A DNA stretch of 64,000 bases from NCBI GenBank assembly GCA_026874595.1, contig CM049317.1, positions 34,427,401 to 34,491,400 of the forward strand, read 5' to 3'. Positions within the stretch are counted from its first letter, which is position 1; every line of letters starts with the position of its first letter. The stretch is from Sipunculus nudus. Lineage: Eukaryota > Annelida > Sipuncula > Golfingiida > Sipunculidae. Position numbers and translations under genes: made by a program. Shown piece after piece: positions 11,411-37,758 of this stretch. The notes under the pieces were generated by a model. That model was not told the origin of the DNA and did not search any database. It saw only the letters and a program-made list of their open reading frames with translations.

Positions 11411-11655
11411 CGTTGCTAGCAAAACGGATACCAGTCCAGCGTGGTTGCACGGAGCCAATGTTGTTACATTTCGTTTAAGCAACAGCTCACTGGCCGGGCA
11501 TCCTGTGAGCACAAGGACCTGTGTCAACCACGTGTCGGGCTGATCCCTCTTAGCCTGTAGGCAAATCAAAAGATTGCCGGTTTTGTTCAAAAGGAATGTA
11601 ACAACACTGGCTCCATGCATTCCTCGCTTGGCTGCTATCCGTTTTGCTGGCAATA
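11411..11655. mobile_element. Fold-back / MITE-like element with about 68-bp inverted arms
   Basis: The left arm (11411-11477) and right arm (11587-11655) are imperfect inverted complements. Shared blocks include ATCCGTTTTGCT(A/G)GCAA at the outer ends and AATGTAACAACA(T/C)TGGCTCC at the inner ends. The spacer is about 110 bp with no coding potential. The target-site duplication is unclear, so the superfamily is unassigned. Confidence 0.75.
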
Positions 11656-12104
11656 CGTCCAGAAAGTAATGTTGATTCCTTGTCGCATCAGAGTTGTTTC
11701 GCGTTTCGGATATTGTTTATACGCAGTCAAGAGGAACACTAACGTTTATAGAATCAATTACTGGTCTAGTTAATACACAATGGCTTCTTTTACCCCTAAA
11801 GTATTTTTCCATGAGCATTGATATTTACTATTAATCATTTGACCATTTTAGCCAGTCATAGAGGATGTTACTTCCAGCACCGAGTCTCATCTGATAGGCC
11901 CAACATACAATGCTACCCTCTCGTGTAGGGACCCAGAAGACCAGGCCAAAATAAACAGCGCTTGAGAAATAGGTATCTATATATAAGCTGATCAAAGTGT
12001 GACTTCTGGGATAATTAGTCTTGTTCTGATGGCAGAACGCTCTTAAGAGGGGGTGTGTTACGGGGTGACATAAAAGCGGACCGAACTGTCTCGCTAGTGA
12101 AGCT

Positions 12105-12245
12105 TGCTTTTCTAGCGAAGCGGTTAGTACGCCGGACTTTGTGCGCCACTGATATGGGTTCGAAACCGGGATCGGCCCAGTCTTTTCCCCTGAGCAATTT
12201 GTCTTCGTAACATCAGTTTTGCACAAAGTGAATGTAAGACCCAGG
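12105..12245 (+). mobile_element. tRNA-derived SINE-like segment
   Basis: A box-A-like stretch (TAGCGAAGCGGTTAGTACGCC) is followed about 35 bp later by a perfect RNA polymerase III B box, GGTTCGAAACC. This is the layout of a tRNA head. I do not call it a tRNA gene because the acceptor and anticodon stems do not pair cleanly. Confidence 0.55.
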
Positions 12246-12597
12246 GGACCCTTGTTCAGTAATCAGACTACAGCTATCACCCTGATACGCACAGCAAGGA
12301 GCAAACAGTAACTATTAGAACTAGGATGTTAAAACTTAATAATAATAAATAGAAAAGTTCTTGTAAACTCTTCCCAAATTAGATCACTTTTGACCTACAT
12401 CTATGTACATTCGCCTTCAGGTATGTGCCATATTCAGTCCATGGGCCTTTTGTTTAGACTGGTACCCTGTGCTATTAAGGCATGTGCGCATGGATTGCCT
12501 AGTGGCCTTAATTTTTTTAACAGATCCACGCCTGATAATGTAAGCGTTTTTATTGTGCAGTGGCATCGAATAACACACGCCCTTGCACCACGACCAA

Positions 12598-12722
12598 ACA
12601 AAGTACAAAAACTGATATCGACTTTATTATATAGAAGAGTATGAAGAAAATATGTACCTCAAGTTTTAAAACTTTACGCCCTTTGGTCAACAGCCAGGTA
12701 CATATCTTGCCTCCTTAACTAG
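12598..12722 (+). repeat. Dispersed repeat E, copy 2
   Basis: Same-orientation relative of 7396-7556, with matching blocks ACTGATATCGA, GAAGAAAAT, TTTACGCC and AGGTACATATCTTGCC. Class unknown. Confidence 0.75.
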
Positions 12723-13266
12723 AGAGCATGGTACTCAGGACTGGAAAGAGTGAAGTTTGTTGGTCCGTTGCAATCTTCAACAGAGGTCATTACCACTACC
12801 CTATTGCCACGTAGCGGTAGTGACCTCTGGCGGAGATTGGGTGCGTTGGTGGTTATCCTTAAAAGGATCGGGCGCCATCTGGGAACACTTGAAGAAATTA
12901 CATTTCTCTTTTCCAGGGACGGATACAGACAAAATTAGCCAAACAAGCATTGTCTCATTATTATACGAGAATAGTGTGTTTTAATATTCGTATGTCGATT
13001 AATATTTGTGTAGGTTGATATTACTTTTTTTATGGTTATTAAATATTTTAAAGTTCCTGAAGTAGTTCACATTTATTTCATATTTTAAATTAAATAAAAA
13101 GCGCCTAGCAAAAACAGCATTTTTAAAAACTTGGTATAGATTCTGTTTCTGCCATTGTGACGTTGGGGCCACACATCTACTACACTGTTATATTACGGGG
13201 GCGGCACCTGGCGTTGTTGAACAAGGAGGTTAGAAGAAGGTGAGAACACTCGGAAACCTAAGTATA

Positions 13267-13268
13267 CG

Positions 13269-13301
<33 letters not shown>

Positions 13302-13302
13302 T
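13267..13302 (+). repeat. (TA)n(TG)n microsatellite
   Basis: Short TA run passing into about ten TG dinucleotides. Confidence 0.9.
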
Positions 13303-13376
13303 TCTTATATGGTCTGCCTCCGCCGAATAGGTTATTTTAGGTCACATACGGAAAAACCGAAAAACAACTAGAAATA

Positions 13377-13610
13377 TAGCCATATAGATGGTCCCTTATG
13401 TGGGGAAGGTCCAAAAACCGTGTTTGCTTTTCTTGATTCGTCCCATATTCCCTTGGCTTCATTCGTGTGTAAAAGTTTTTACATTTGTGAATGTTCCTTA
13501 AAGGGATAATGTATGGATCCACAACAAAATCTGATTGGTTTTTCAGTGACCTATTCTCGGAAATCCATGAAATTTAATGATATGTTGTTTATGATTGCGT
13601 AAATTGAAGT
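13377..13610 (+). repeat. Dispersed family F, copy a (partial)
   Basis: Shares ACCGTGTTTGC, CCATATTCCC, TACATTTGTGAAT and TGATTGCGTAAATT blocks, in the same order, with 37010-37325 and 44705-45005. It lacks the CA-rich end. Non-coding; MITE- or SINE-like. Confidence 0.65.
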
Positions 13611-14557
13611 ATGATTTTTTTATTGGTACGTCACATAAGGAATTATTTGTAATCAGGAACAGGAGTATGACGAATGAGGTCACACGTGCTCATGCGTGTG
13701 AACTGGACGAATTTGTGGTCAAAATGAAGCCAGATGCATTGCCTCACCCAAAGGACGGGAGGTTATTGATACAAAATCAGCGAAGCATGACTGGGTATGT
13801 CTTGCGACCATATGTTGCGTGCTCTTACACTCAACTGTATATATCGATAACAAAGAAAAAGCATATTGATCTTGTCAGGTGAGCTACACTGCATATCCTT
13901 ACTTGATAAGTATATGACGAGACTCACAAATACATGTAGAAATGAGTTATATGGCAAAATCATGATGAACTCTAGATCTACTGATTCTGTATTCTATTTC
14001 TGGAAGAGTTTGCGGGTTGATTTTTATAAACTTGCCAGTAAGTTTAGTTCTCAGAATCTGGGCTTTCCTCTCGTGTAATTTTGAAGTGTAAGTCCTGCAA
14101 GACGAACCTTTACTTGTATCATGTGAAAACAAATGTCATACGGAGATTGGTTGTTCAGCTCATTACAAAGGATTCTTTTTCTTCGTGAGACAGGGCTGCG
14201 GGTACTTTTTACACAACTTATTAAACTAATTGCTAAACACACCCGGAAACGTGAATGAGACCGCACGCATGGACACAGAACCTCACTTGCCGTAAGAAAA
14301 TGTCCCTCTGGTGACATCAGCTCAGTCTTCATTCCAGATAATGTCTTTATTTCATAGAAAAGCAACGAGGTAGTAATTAATTTTGTATTCATCGTTTTTA
14401 TGCTCGTGTCTCTTTAACGTCAGTGGTTTCTTTTATCACTATGTAAGCTGCCACATTAAGAATGGTTTCTTTCTCTGGTGGTGAAGATGTTGTTATCTAG
14501 ATGTGCTAGTGCCATTTGGAAGTGGTGAAAGACCTAAAAGCCAGTCGCATCAATACA

Positions 14558-14640
14558 GGGGGGGGGGGGGGGGTAGGATGGGGGTATATATCCCCCCTCT
14601 TTGTAGCAAGGGGGGGGGAATCAATTAATCACCCCCCCCC
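14558..14640. repeat. Clustered G and C homopolymers
   Basis: A G run of about 16, a G5/C6 pair around a TATATAT centre, then G9 and C9 runs within 83 bp. The runs are complementary and could fold as hairpins or G-quadruplexes on either strand. Confidence 0.85.
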
Positions 14641-16403
14641 TTGATATTATATTTATGTATTAGAAATGAAATATAATCAATAATCAGAATTATTGACTTT
14701 GATGACCATTTCGCTATTTTCCTGGTCGTAATTGGTCGCAAACCAATCCTACTCCTATAGGGACAGGTTTTCGTTATCATGAACTGTCGTAATGAACAGG
14801 TGCAACAGAGTGGAAAGTTGTGGTAACCGCGAAGGATCACGACCAATCGTCCAGGAGATTTAGACCAGCGCTGACTCTTTGTAGAGGCAGTACTTCTACT
14901 ATTATGTTCTTATTTCAGGTAGGACTTTTCAGAATATCTTTAAAAGTCAAAGATTAACGACGAAACTACGTCACGAAAGGTATATTTATTATTCAAGAAG
15001 TAGTCTATACGTTTCTAAGAAATAATTTCATATACTAATGTTTATGCTTGTTCTGTAAAAATTTCAAAAACGAAGTGTTTAACTGAGGGAATGACTGTAG
15101 GAATTCCAAGACTGTCAAAGAGTCGATAAAGTATTAATGTCACACTATTCGTAAGTTCCTAGTACTTTATCTGAAATACCTAACAACATAAACTTCACTG
15201 TATATATTACACCCCCATCTCACCTGCATGATGTGTGAATAAATGTCATATACAACAACCTGGTTAACGCTGGTCTGTCAAACTCTTCACGAATCAGACA
15301 AGAAACTGGACCTGAGTACATACGAAAGGACGGACCACTATAACATAATTATTTATTGTTACGGAACCTAATATCAACAGATCACGTAGTCATGACGAAC
15401 ATAAATTTTGTTATGGAGATTAAAATAAATCAGATTCTGTAACACTAGGCAGCGTGAAATGTCTAGGGAAATGAATAAAGAAGTTAGTGTTTTTTGTTAA
15501 CACATAATTATAATTTATTCTTAAAACAATCCTAACATTACAATACACAAAATCAATACAATTACACAGTATAACAACAGTACAGCAGTAAATCAATACA
15601 AATATATAAATAAAGTGTACATTACCTGGATACCACCACTGTCACAGCTACAAAAAGTCCTTTAAAGCATATAATCCAGATGAACGATTCACATATATCT
15701 TCTCAGAGAATAACAGTCCAGTTCAGTCACAAAATCAATCTGTTGTATTCCAAAAGTGAAGTTCTGATAGTGATCCCGAAGGCAAACTGAAGACTAATTA
15801 AAATCCGTTACAAATTCGAAGAAAAGCTATAACTGCCCCAATTATAGGAAAAGGTCCACAAACTGACTTACACTCTTCTGTGTCCGCTGGAATATATCTC
15901 TCCTCTCTCTACCTGGCTCTAAACACAGCCCCTTATTTATAACTTTTCACCTCATGCCGAGAACTTTCTATTTCCCGAACAATCTAAAGAACCCATAATA
16001 CCACGTAACAGGAAACATCTAGAACAACGAACGCTGTGTTTCTACATATCATGGTTCACTCGTGAGCTGGCCCGGCTCGACCAGGCGAGAACACCCCAGA
16101 CTAGCATGACCGCTGTGTTTACACGTCAAACCCCACGCGTCGGCCGCCACATCAACGGACAATGCTAGCGCTGCACAAACACATGTAGGACTGCTGCATA
16201 CAATAACAGAGACATCTGTAACAATATACATGTATATGTGGGTGTGATTTTATAAAAAAAAGTGATATATATTTGTGTGAGTGTCTGTGCTTTTGTTAAA
16301 AAGGGTCCTCTTTTATGGATATCCTCCCACACCTGAGAGTCATCCCCTCTAGACCCTCGAAGATAAATTGACAACAAAAAGCGCACTGAAAAACGTATAT
16401 ATG

Positions 16404-16429
16404 TACACACACACACACACACACACACA
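16404..16429 (+). repeat. (CA)n microsatellite
   Basis: About thirteen uninterrupted AC dinucleotides. Confidence 0.95.
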
Positions 16430-17154
16430 AGTAGAAGCACTCGTATCGTATCCATATGCGCACCGCGTCCGCACAGGTAGACATTGTAGCTTACCGTTTC
16501 ATAGCAACCTGCACATGATTATGCAAATTTAAATGTGAAGCCATTATACCAACATGTATCCGGATAGCGCATAGATAATAACAGCCAACGTTATATACAT
16601 GTACGCAACGTATATAAGAGTTAAAGTAAGTCGTTAAAGTACCAACGTGTACACGCTGTGCAACGTGCAAGTACACATAGATCATAGTCGTCACGCAAGC
16701 GTTGCCAAGTTACCACCAGTACAGATACGACTCCACACGTAGGCCTGCTGTGTGTACAATGTTTTCTTACGATTGTACAGTAAACAAATCATAGATGGAA
16801 CTTAACTTATTTGGCACTGACGCGAATTTCTGGTGAGCGGCACGTAAGGTAATATTATACGTAATGTCGATATTATGTCATAAAATACTTAAATTATGGG
16901 GAAAAACTGTCAAAAATGTACTACCTGAATTTATTGCAGATCAGGCAACCGTGTGTACCATATGTATCGTGTGTATATATATATATAACTTGTCAAACAT
17001 GTAAAGTTCAACATAATATTTTCTACATTTACTTGTGACCTGATTTCCAGTCGGGTTTAAATTGCAGCAGGCTCTTTAAGACACAGACGACTCCAATAAA
17101 GACAAATTCCGCAATATTCCATTGGATAAATGGTCAATTAGGATATCTCTCAAT

Positions 17155-18555
17155 ATGGTGTCAATAAGCAGACGAAAAGCCATTTACTGTGGGACTTTAT
17201 GCGGGCTACTTGTTATCTTTGTAAAAGAATTCATAAATGGCGCCAGGGAAATAAATTCATTCAATGCCCGTATTCAACAAGAGAACCGGCAATCTAAGGC
17301 TGAGTTAAGTAGCAGTGCAACAGAAAATGGGAAAAGTAACAACATCTTGACAAAATTGACATCTAACTTCATGGCTCGGGTTGATGTCTCATCTATAGAG
17401 AATCAGTATGTCATATGTAAGTATCCAAAATGGAATATAGTGTGTAATCAGAATGAAGCAGTTCAGTTTGCTGAAGGTGACTATTTTCTGTTATATTCCG
17501 CGTATCTGACGTCACGGTTCAATAATGATCGCTCTGTGCTTGTGATAGGAATTCGGAGAAATCCATACAACGAGCAAAACCTGTTTTGTGTACTGAGATA
17601 CAAGAATGGTATTATTCTGAGCGTGAAGGCAACGAAAGATGTAATAAAAGATACGATGGGAAAGCAGAGGTATGGGACTACGTTACTTTGGTGCTCAGAG
17701 CCCACGGGCCTCGGACCGGAAGCCGTGGCCATAGCAACCGCCGCATGCGGCGAGTTGTCTAACATATTGCCCGTCCTTGGTCGGTTACCGAGGCAACAAG
17801 CAAAGACCGGGATTGCCGTATGTCTTCAGGATTCCCCGTCGAGGTCGCTCCCAGCAGAAATGCTTGTTGAATGGATTGAAATTCAGAGATTGACCGGTAT
17901 TAAAACAGTGATCATGTATGTCGATAGGAACTTTTCCGATAAAGAAGAAAAAGTGGTCAAATACTATGAGAAAGAGGATATTTTACTGACACATTTTTGG
18001 AATCAATCGAAGGTGACTTATATACGCGACACCAGAGCTGCAAACGTTGCCGCTAAAAATGACTGCCTATATCGCTTCAGCAGACAATACAAATATCTTG
18101 TTTTCATGAGCACAAAAGACCTCATACTGCCTTCAAGAACGGCACTACCGACATCAATTGTAGACACGGTGCGACACCTAGCGGAGGTGAAAAATACGAA
18201 AAATCCAGGGGAAGTCACCATATTTTCCGCTTTATTTTGCCTACAAAATCAATCACAACAACATTTTTTCTTGACTAACACCAAACGTGGGAGAACAAAC
18301 CGTGAACATACTGCTGCAAGGTATATTGTCAATCCAGCGTCTGTGGTTAAGATAAACATGAACGAAAATGAGCTTTTACCGGACTCTACACGGATCGAAG
18401 CTCCTCCTGAAATTGTGAAGGTGCATTTTTATCAAATCTTGCCAGAATCAAGTCGAAAAAAGATCTGTAACATAGAGGACAAGGCCGCTGAAAGGCTGAA
18501 GGAAAATTTAACTAGCAGACTCACTGAAGTTCTGAAAAAGTTTTCTTTCGGATGA
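17155..18555 (+). CDS. Glycosyltransferase family 92 (DUF23)-like type II membrane protein, altered catalytic motif
   Basis: A single-exon gene of 466 aa, started at the first in-frame ATG (17155); the frame is open further upstream but without ATG. Residues 9-24 form a hydrophobic signal anchor after an SRRK cluster, giving type II Golgi topology. Family 92 landmarks follow in order: YGTTLLWC (173-180), AVCLQD (221-226), MLVEWIEIQRLTG (236-248), VKYYEKEDI (268-276), AAKNDCLYRF (299-308) and a C-terminal VKVHFY (421-426). GT92 enzymes are predicted or shown to transfer hexoses to glycans, such as galactosylation of core fucose in nematodes. Where the family normally has an acidic DxDE-type metal site before a conserved proline, this protein has STKDLILP (319-326). 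It may be a divergent enzyme or a pseudoenzyme. The substrate is unknown. A 5' non-coding exon is possible. Confidence 0.82.
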   Translation: MVSISRRKAIYCGTLCGLLVIFVKEFINGAREINSFNARIQQENRQSKAELSSSATENGKSNNILTKLTSNFMARVDVSSIENQYVICKYPKWNIVCNQNEAVQFAEGDYFLLYSAYLTSRFNNDRSVLVIGIRRNPYNEQNLFCVLRYKNGIILSVKATKDVIKDTMGKQRYGTTLLWCSEPTGLGPEAVAIATAACGELSNILPVLGRLPRQQAKTGIAVCLQDSPSRSLPAEMLVEWIEIQRLTGIKTVIMYVDRNFSDKEEKVVKYYEKEDILLTHFWNQSKVTYIRDTRAANVAAKNDCLYRFSRQYKYLVFMSTKDLILPSRTALPTSIVDTVRHLAEVKNTKNPGEVTIFSALFCLQNQSQQHFFLTNTKRGRTNREHTAARYIVNPASVVKINMNENELLPDSTRIEAPPEIVKVHFYQILPESSRKKICNIEDKAAERLKENLTSRLTEVLKKFSFG

Positions 18556-18571
18556 TATAATGGTTTATCCA

Positions 18572-18574
<3 letters not shown>

Positions 18575-18626
<52 letters not shown>
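18575..18626 (+). repeat. (AT)n microsatellite in the GT92-like 3' UTR region
   Basis: About 26 AT dinucleotides starting 20 nt after the stop codon. Confidence 0.95.
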
Positions 18627-18628
<2 letters not shown>

Positions 18629-18820
18629 TTTATCAAGCGATATACCCAAGTTTTTTCCCTTGATCCTGAGTCGAGGTGTACATTGAAACAAAACATATAA
18701 ATTACGTTTGCCTGAAGAAAACTGCTCTATTTATGCATTATTATATTTGTAAGGATAGGTATTGCCAAGAAAATGAGCACGTTGCAGATGTGTTTAATTA
18801 TATTCCAACGCACAAGCAAT

Positions 18821-18826
18821 AATAAA
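18821..18826 (+). promoter_or_regulatory. Candidate polyadenylation signal AATAAA
   Basis: First AATAAA (AATAAATAAA) in the 3' flank of the GT92-like gene, 266 nt after its stop. Confidence 0.45.
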
Positions 18827-21800
18827 TAAATCTGTTCATCAGCTGCACAGGCTTTCCATATTTGACTGATGCAAAGTTTACCTTCTCTGTACTTTAACTT
18901 TAGTTTAAAAGGCGATTTTCCATACTTTGTTGTATCTGTCTTCGTTTAAACTTGGGAAGTCTTATGAACAGTTTTGAAATTGTCGACATTGTGTCATAAG
19001 GCTTTATAAAAAAAGTGTTCACACTTTCAACAGGTTAATACTTTTGACAACTCGGATCGATTTTCTATGACCACGATAATGATACAAAATAATATATATT
19101 TTATTAAACGCGTGTAACAGGGATATGGTATAACTTAAGACGATCATTTATATGATCTGTGCTGGGCCTGTAGACATTAAGGCTAGCTCTAAGTAAATGA
19201 ACGTACGTTCAAGTCGCTCAGTAGCTTTCTACGTGACATAATCCATGTGAAACGCAGACTATGCATGCCTTTAATTCAGATGAAGGGAAAAAAAACGGCC
19301 CGCGGGACGCATGAAGCCCTTTGGGTTGATTGAAGCGGCCTATAAATGTCTTGCATGACTATACCAATATGTACGGCCCTAAACATGCTCCAATCAAATA
19401 AGCTCTTGATTTAAAATGTTAGCCTAAGTGTGATAAAAAATCCTTTTATCTTTAATATTGAAGCATCCTCTACTGATCTCCGAGTTTAATTAATTAATTA
19501 ACTGGCAGTCAATGTTCTGAAACAGAGTTATGTAAATCTTACAGTAGAGTGATATTAGAGAAAGTTTGTCAGAAAAATGTGTGTATTCTTTGTTTCATTT
19601 AGCTTTTTTTTAACGGACTTTTCTTATAAGTGGATATTAAAAAGAACCTGTCCTTCTAAGCAGACTCACATTTGCACTCTTCTCTGAGTATAAGTACTCG
19701 AATCCTGGATGCTGGTTCTATTAGCCTTGTACACGGTTGTGTGCAATTGCATATATTCCATCAAAAGCTTGAGAAACTATTTAGTATCATTTGTGAAGCA
19801 ACGTACCATTAATTCAATATTATATATATATAAAGAGATATTTGAAAAAAAGGTGTTTTTGTAAATCCAACTTTCATAATAATACTGATTATTATTATTA
19901 TTATTATCATTATTCTTATTATTATTATTAAGTAAATTTAGCTTACTCTCGATGCAGCTCACTGGAAACCTAATGTATTGATGTACCATGTGGCCCTCAT
20001 GGAGAAAAAAGTTTACCCACCCCTGCTTTACACTCTAAGAGGGTTCCAGGTAAAACCCAAAAGTGTTCTTCGCAGTGGACTGAGTGGGGACCATTCCAAC
20101 TAAACAGTTTTTGCAGGTAATATGTTTTCAGCCGAGTTGCGCCCCTGCATTCGTCACGAAGAGAACCCTTCTGACTAGATTTTTCTTAAACCTGGCATAC
20201 TTCTCCGGTCACATATGAGTTTGGCGGGTCATAATGGGGCCACCTGCACTCTTTTGTGTGGTTTCCATCAGTACGTCCTTTTATTAATAATAGCCCACAT
20301 CTCAGGAGTGGCTGGATGTATTGGGCTGAAATTGTGCATGTCCATACGTCCATCTCATGTTCAAGACTTGAGACGACATCTGCAATCGTTTTCCGCGCGG
20401 AATCCATCCGTGCGTTTGCTTATTTTGAAAATCACTTTGAATTTCGGAAGTGGTTCAATGTATCTGCCTGAAATTTGGCATGTCAATCTTTCTCGTATAC
20501 ATGACAGGTGGCGCAACCTATACCGTCCCGTTTTAAAAAGCACAAGCGCTAATTCCCGTCACCTTGTTGACAAGCTGGCGATCCTTCCGACTGTTGACCT
20601 CAGAAGATCCACGGTCAGACAAAATCTCCAACACTTCAAGGCAATGTTACTAGACAGACCTGTCTGAAAAAGTTGTTTTGCGTTTATTTGTGAATGATTT
20701 TTAAAACATTGTTATTTACCTCGTTTTCTTTAGGTCCTCTCACCTGAAAGCTCATTCAATGTAAAGTAGTGAATCCGTTCGACGAGAGATGGCAGCAGGT
20801 CATGGGAAGCAATGCAACGATAGTCAGCACGTCAGTTCTGATTGAATGTGATTTTCCAGGACCAATGAGCATTAATGTCAGTGTATTTTTTTTTTCATAA
20901 TGAATAAATTAAATTGAAAGAAACAAAAATAATTATATTCCAAATTTTTTTTTCTTTGGACTAGCTTCCTTAATTTGTATGTCTCTATATCATATAGTCC
21001 AGAAATGTTGCGTTTACTTGGCGCGCGGTTCGCAATATGCTGATTGCGGCAACAGGACGCGGTATGCGGTCGCCACATCAAAAGCGGGCTGCGGATTCAA
21101 CTCTCAACTGAGAATTAATTTTATCGCATCTCATCCCGCATTCCGCATACTATGGTCAAGTAAATAGTTTATGATAAAATAGAGTCTTTTCGCAAACCGC
21201 TTACTGCATACCGTGGGCCAAGTTAACACCACTTTAGTCTTTGTGAAATTATTGTATTTTCTTTTCCCTAATTTAAGAATATAAATCAATCATATAAAAC
21301 GAAGAATATAAAACAAAAAAAATCTCAGAGGTTAAGTGTTATTTTATCGCAGTCAGATAATACACAGTACACAAATATATAGTGTAAACAATGAAACAAT
21401 AAAGATGCAATGTACACATACATAGAGAATGCCTGCTTTACATACATATAACTACAATAATTACCAATTTAAAACGTCATTCCACCAGCCTCCTAAGGAC
21501 TCATTTCTATAAAGCTTCCCACCAGGTGGCGGCATAGGAATGTCCCTAGGCACACGGCAGAGCAGTGAGGGAGTAACCACCGGTGTAAAAACAAGCCTGC
21601 TGGGCAGTTCCTTACAGGGACGGGTGGAATACCTCAAATATCCTACGGTAAAAAGGACAGTTACATATGGATGTCCGAACAATTATATAAACTTACACAT
21701 GCTTCTAGGTATCAAACAATAAAAATTATCCCTGAGAAAGTGCAACTTATATAGCATTCACCGGAGGGGCATATGATCAAATTTTAATATTGTAATCAAG

Positions 21801-22582
21801 TGGGTCATCAAGTTACAATGCTATCTAATTTCACACATGATCCACTTTCAGCGACCAATATTTATTTGGTGTATATATAATATTATCTTTTCGTGATGAG
21901 TTATTCTTTATTCGATTTAAAGTAATAAAAAATGGGACACCCGGTTCTTTCATTCCATTCTATATCGATGGCTTTTTTTTATTTAAACCCATGAACTAGG
22001 ATTTAAAGATTGAAACAGGTAAAATATTTTTCTTATGATCTTGAAAATGACCACACAACGCAAATCTAATAGACCATTGAATAGAACATAACAAAGTACG
22101 ATGTACAAAGTCTTTCACAGAATTGATGTACTAGTATATGGTGTAGTACATTGATGAAATATTTAAAAGTATTTTGCTGACTCCACTTCAACATGACTGC
22201 TGTTGTTTGCTTCTTATTCGTTCAATATTCATCATTTTCACGTCTTTCACTGTTTCACGAGGGTTTTGTTTTCTTGATTTACCATACAGTAAGTTATACA
22301 ATGTACGTTATTATAATATCAGTTACCTAAAATGTACGTAAAGTATTAACAATTTGCCCGTGAAGCTTAGGGAACACCAACAGATGGAAATTCTTCATGA
22401 AACAGAGGCAGATATATAAAAGTATTGATATTATTTATTATGTGTTAGCATTATCTATATATTCATTCTTTGCATAAAAGATAAAATAAAATGTATGCAA
22501 CAATTTATGCTACCGGTACAATATGCGGAGATGTCACTGAAGCTGTAGAATAAGTTACTGTTCACCTGTGCAGATGTTATTT
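18827..22582. other. Intergenic interval with transposon remnants
   Basis: I find no supported exon. A GC-rich CGGCCCGCGGGACGC segment at 19296-19310 and a hAT-type terminus at 20005-20025 suggest an old hAT remnant. A diverged pair of segments at about 20270-20400 and 20400-20540 share a (T)GAAATT(T/G)(T/G)GCATGTC core. A 150-residue open frame across 20215-20667 shows no recognisable domain. Confidence 0.5.
19296..20025 (-). mobile_element. Possible hAT-type MITE remnant
   Basis: The right end, read on the minus strand, is CAGGGGTGGGTAAACTTTTT (20006-20025), the classic hAT terminal motif. It is followed inward by a GGGCCACA-type segment. The CGGCCCGCGGGACGC block at 19296 is typical of hAT interiors. 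No matching left terminus was found, so the left boundary is arbitrary. Confidence 0.4.
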
Positions 22583-22588
22583 TTTATT
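22583..22588 (-). promoter_or_regulatory. Candidate polyadenylation signal for the ENPP6-like gene
   Basis: AATAAA on the minus strand, about 280 nt past the stop codon at 22870. Confidence 0.4.
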
Positions 22589-22869
22589 TTCGCGAGAATT
22601 TTACCTTCGCGAAAATGGCGAATTTGAAACCCTCTCGAAGAAGAAGGCAACGACAGTATATGAAACTCTCACAGGTTTGTCAAGTTTCCACTGTTTAAAG
22701 CATTTTAAAAATGTGAAATGAATAGATAGTAATTCATTTCTACTCTCAAGTAGTAGGCCTTTGTCCCATAAGAATAGACTCATTTCATTTTTAACTGTGT
22801 TTTTTATATCCGACAAAAAAAGAATTTTTTAAGACAAAATGGTGATGTTTGTTTTTTTTTTCCTGTTAA

Positions 22870-37602
<14,733 letters not shown>

Positions 37603-37716
37603 CTGTATATTGGAACAAAACACACAAAACAACAGCCCTTAGAATTAATTACAACAATAATATTAAAAAATAATAATGATACTACTTAGTTTTGGTAAAA
37701 AGAAGCTGTAATATAA

Positions 37717-37720
<4 letters not shown>

Positions 37721-37752
<32 letters not shown>
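37721..37752 (+). repeat. (AT)n microsatellite upstream of the ENPP6-like start
   Basis: About 120 bp upstream of the start codon (minus-strand gene), so it lies within the likely promoter or 5' UTR region. Confidence 0.9.

Positions 37753-37758
<6 letters not shown>

Larger units (their letters stand above)
12723..17154. other. Gene-free interval with repeats
   Basis: I see no supported exon. It contains a (TA)n/(GT)n tract at 13267-13302, a copy of dispersed family F (13377-13610), the G/C homopolymer cluster at 14558-14640 and a (CA)n tract at 16404-16429. The last few hundred bases are the probable 5' UTR or promoter of the GT92-like gene. Confidence 0.6.

Noticed and set aside
12105-12180. 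Functional tRNA gene
   Set aside because: The A and B boxes fit, but the acceptor and anticodon stems do not pair, so it is better called a SINE-like segment.
17122-17154. Earlier start of the GT92-like frame
   Set aside because: The upstream part begins at TTG without an ATG; the ATG at 17155 gives a proper short cytosolic tail before the anchor.
20215-20667. 150-codon open frame ending in a plausible-looking RRSTVRQNLQHFKAMLL segment
   Set aside because: No family recognised. It overlaps a locally duplicated non-coding repeat, so coding is unsupported.
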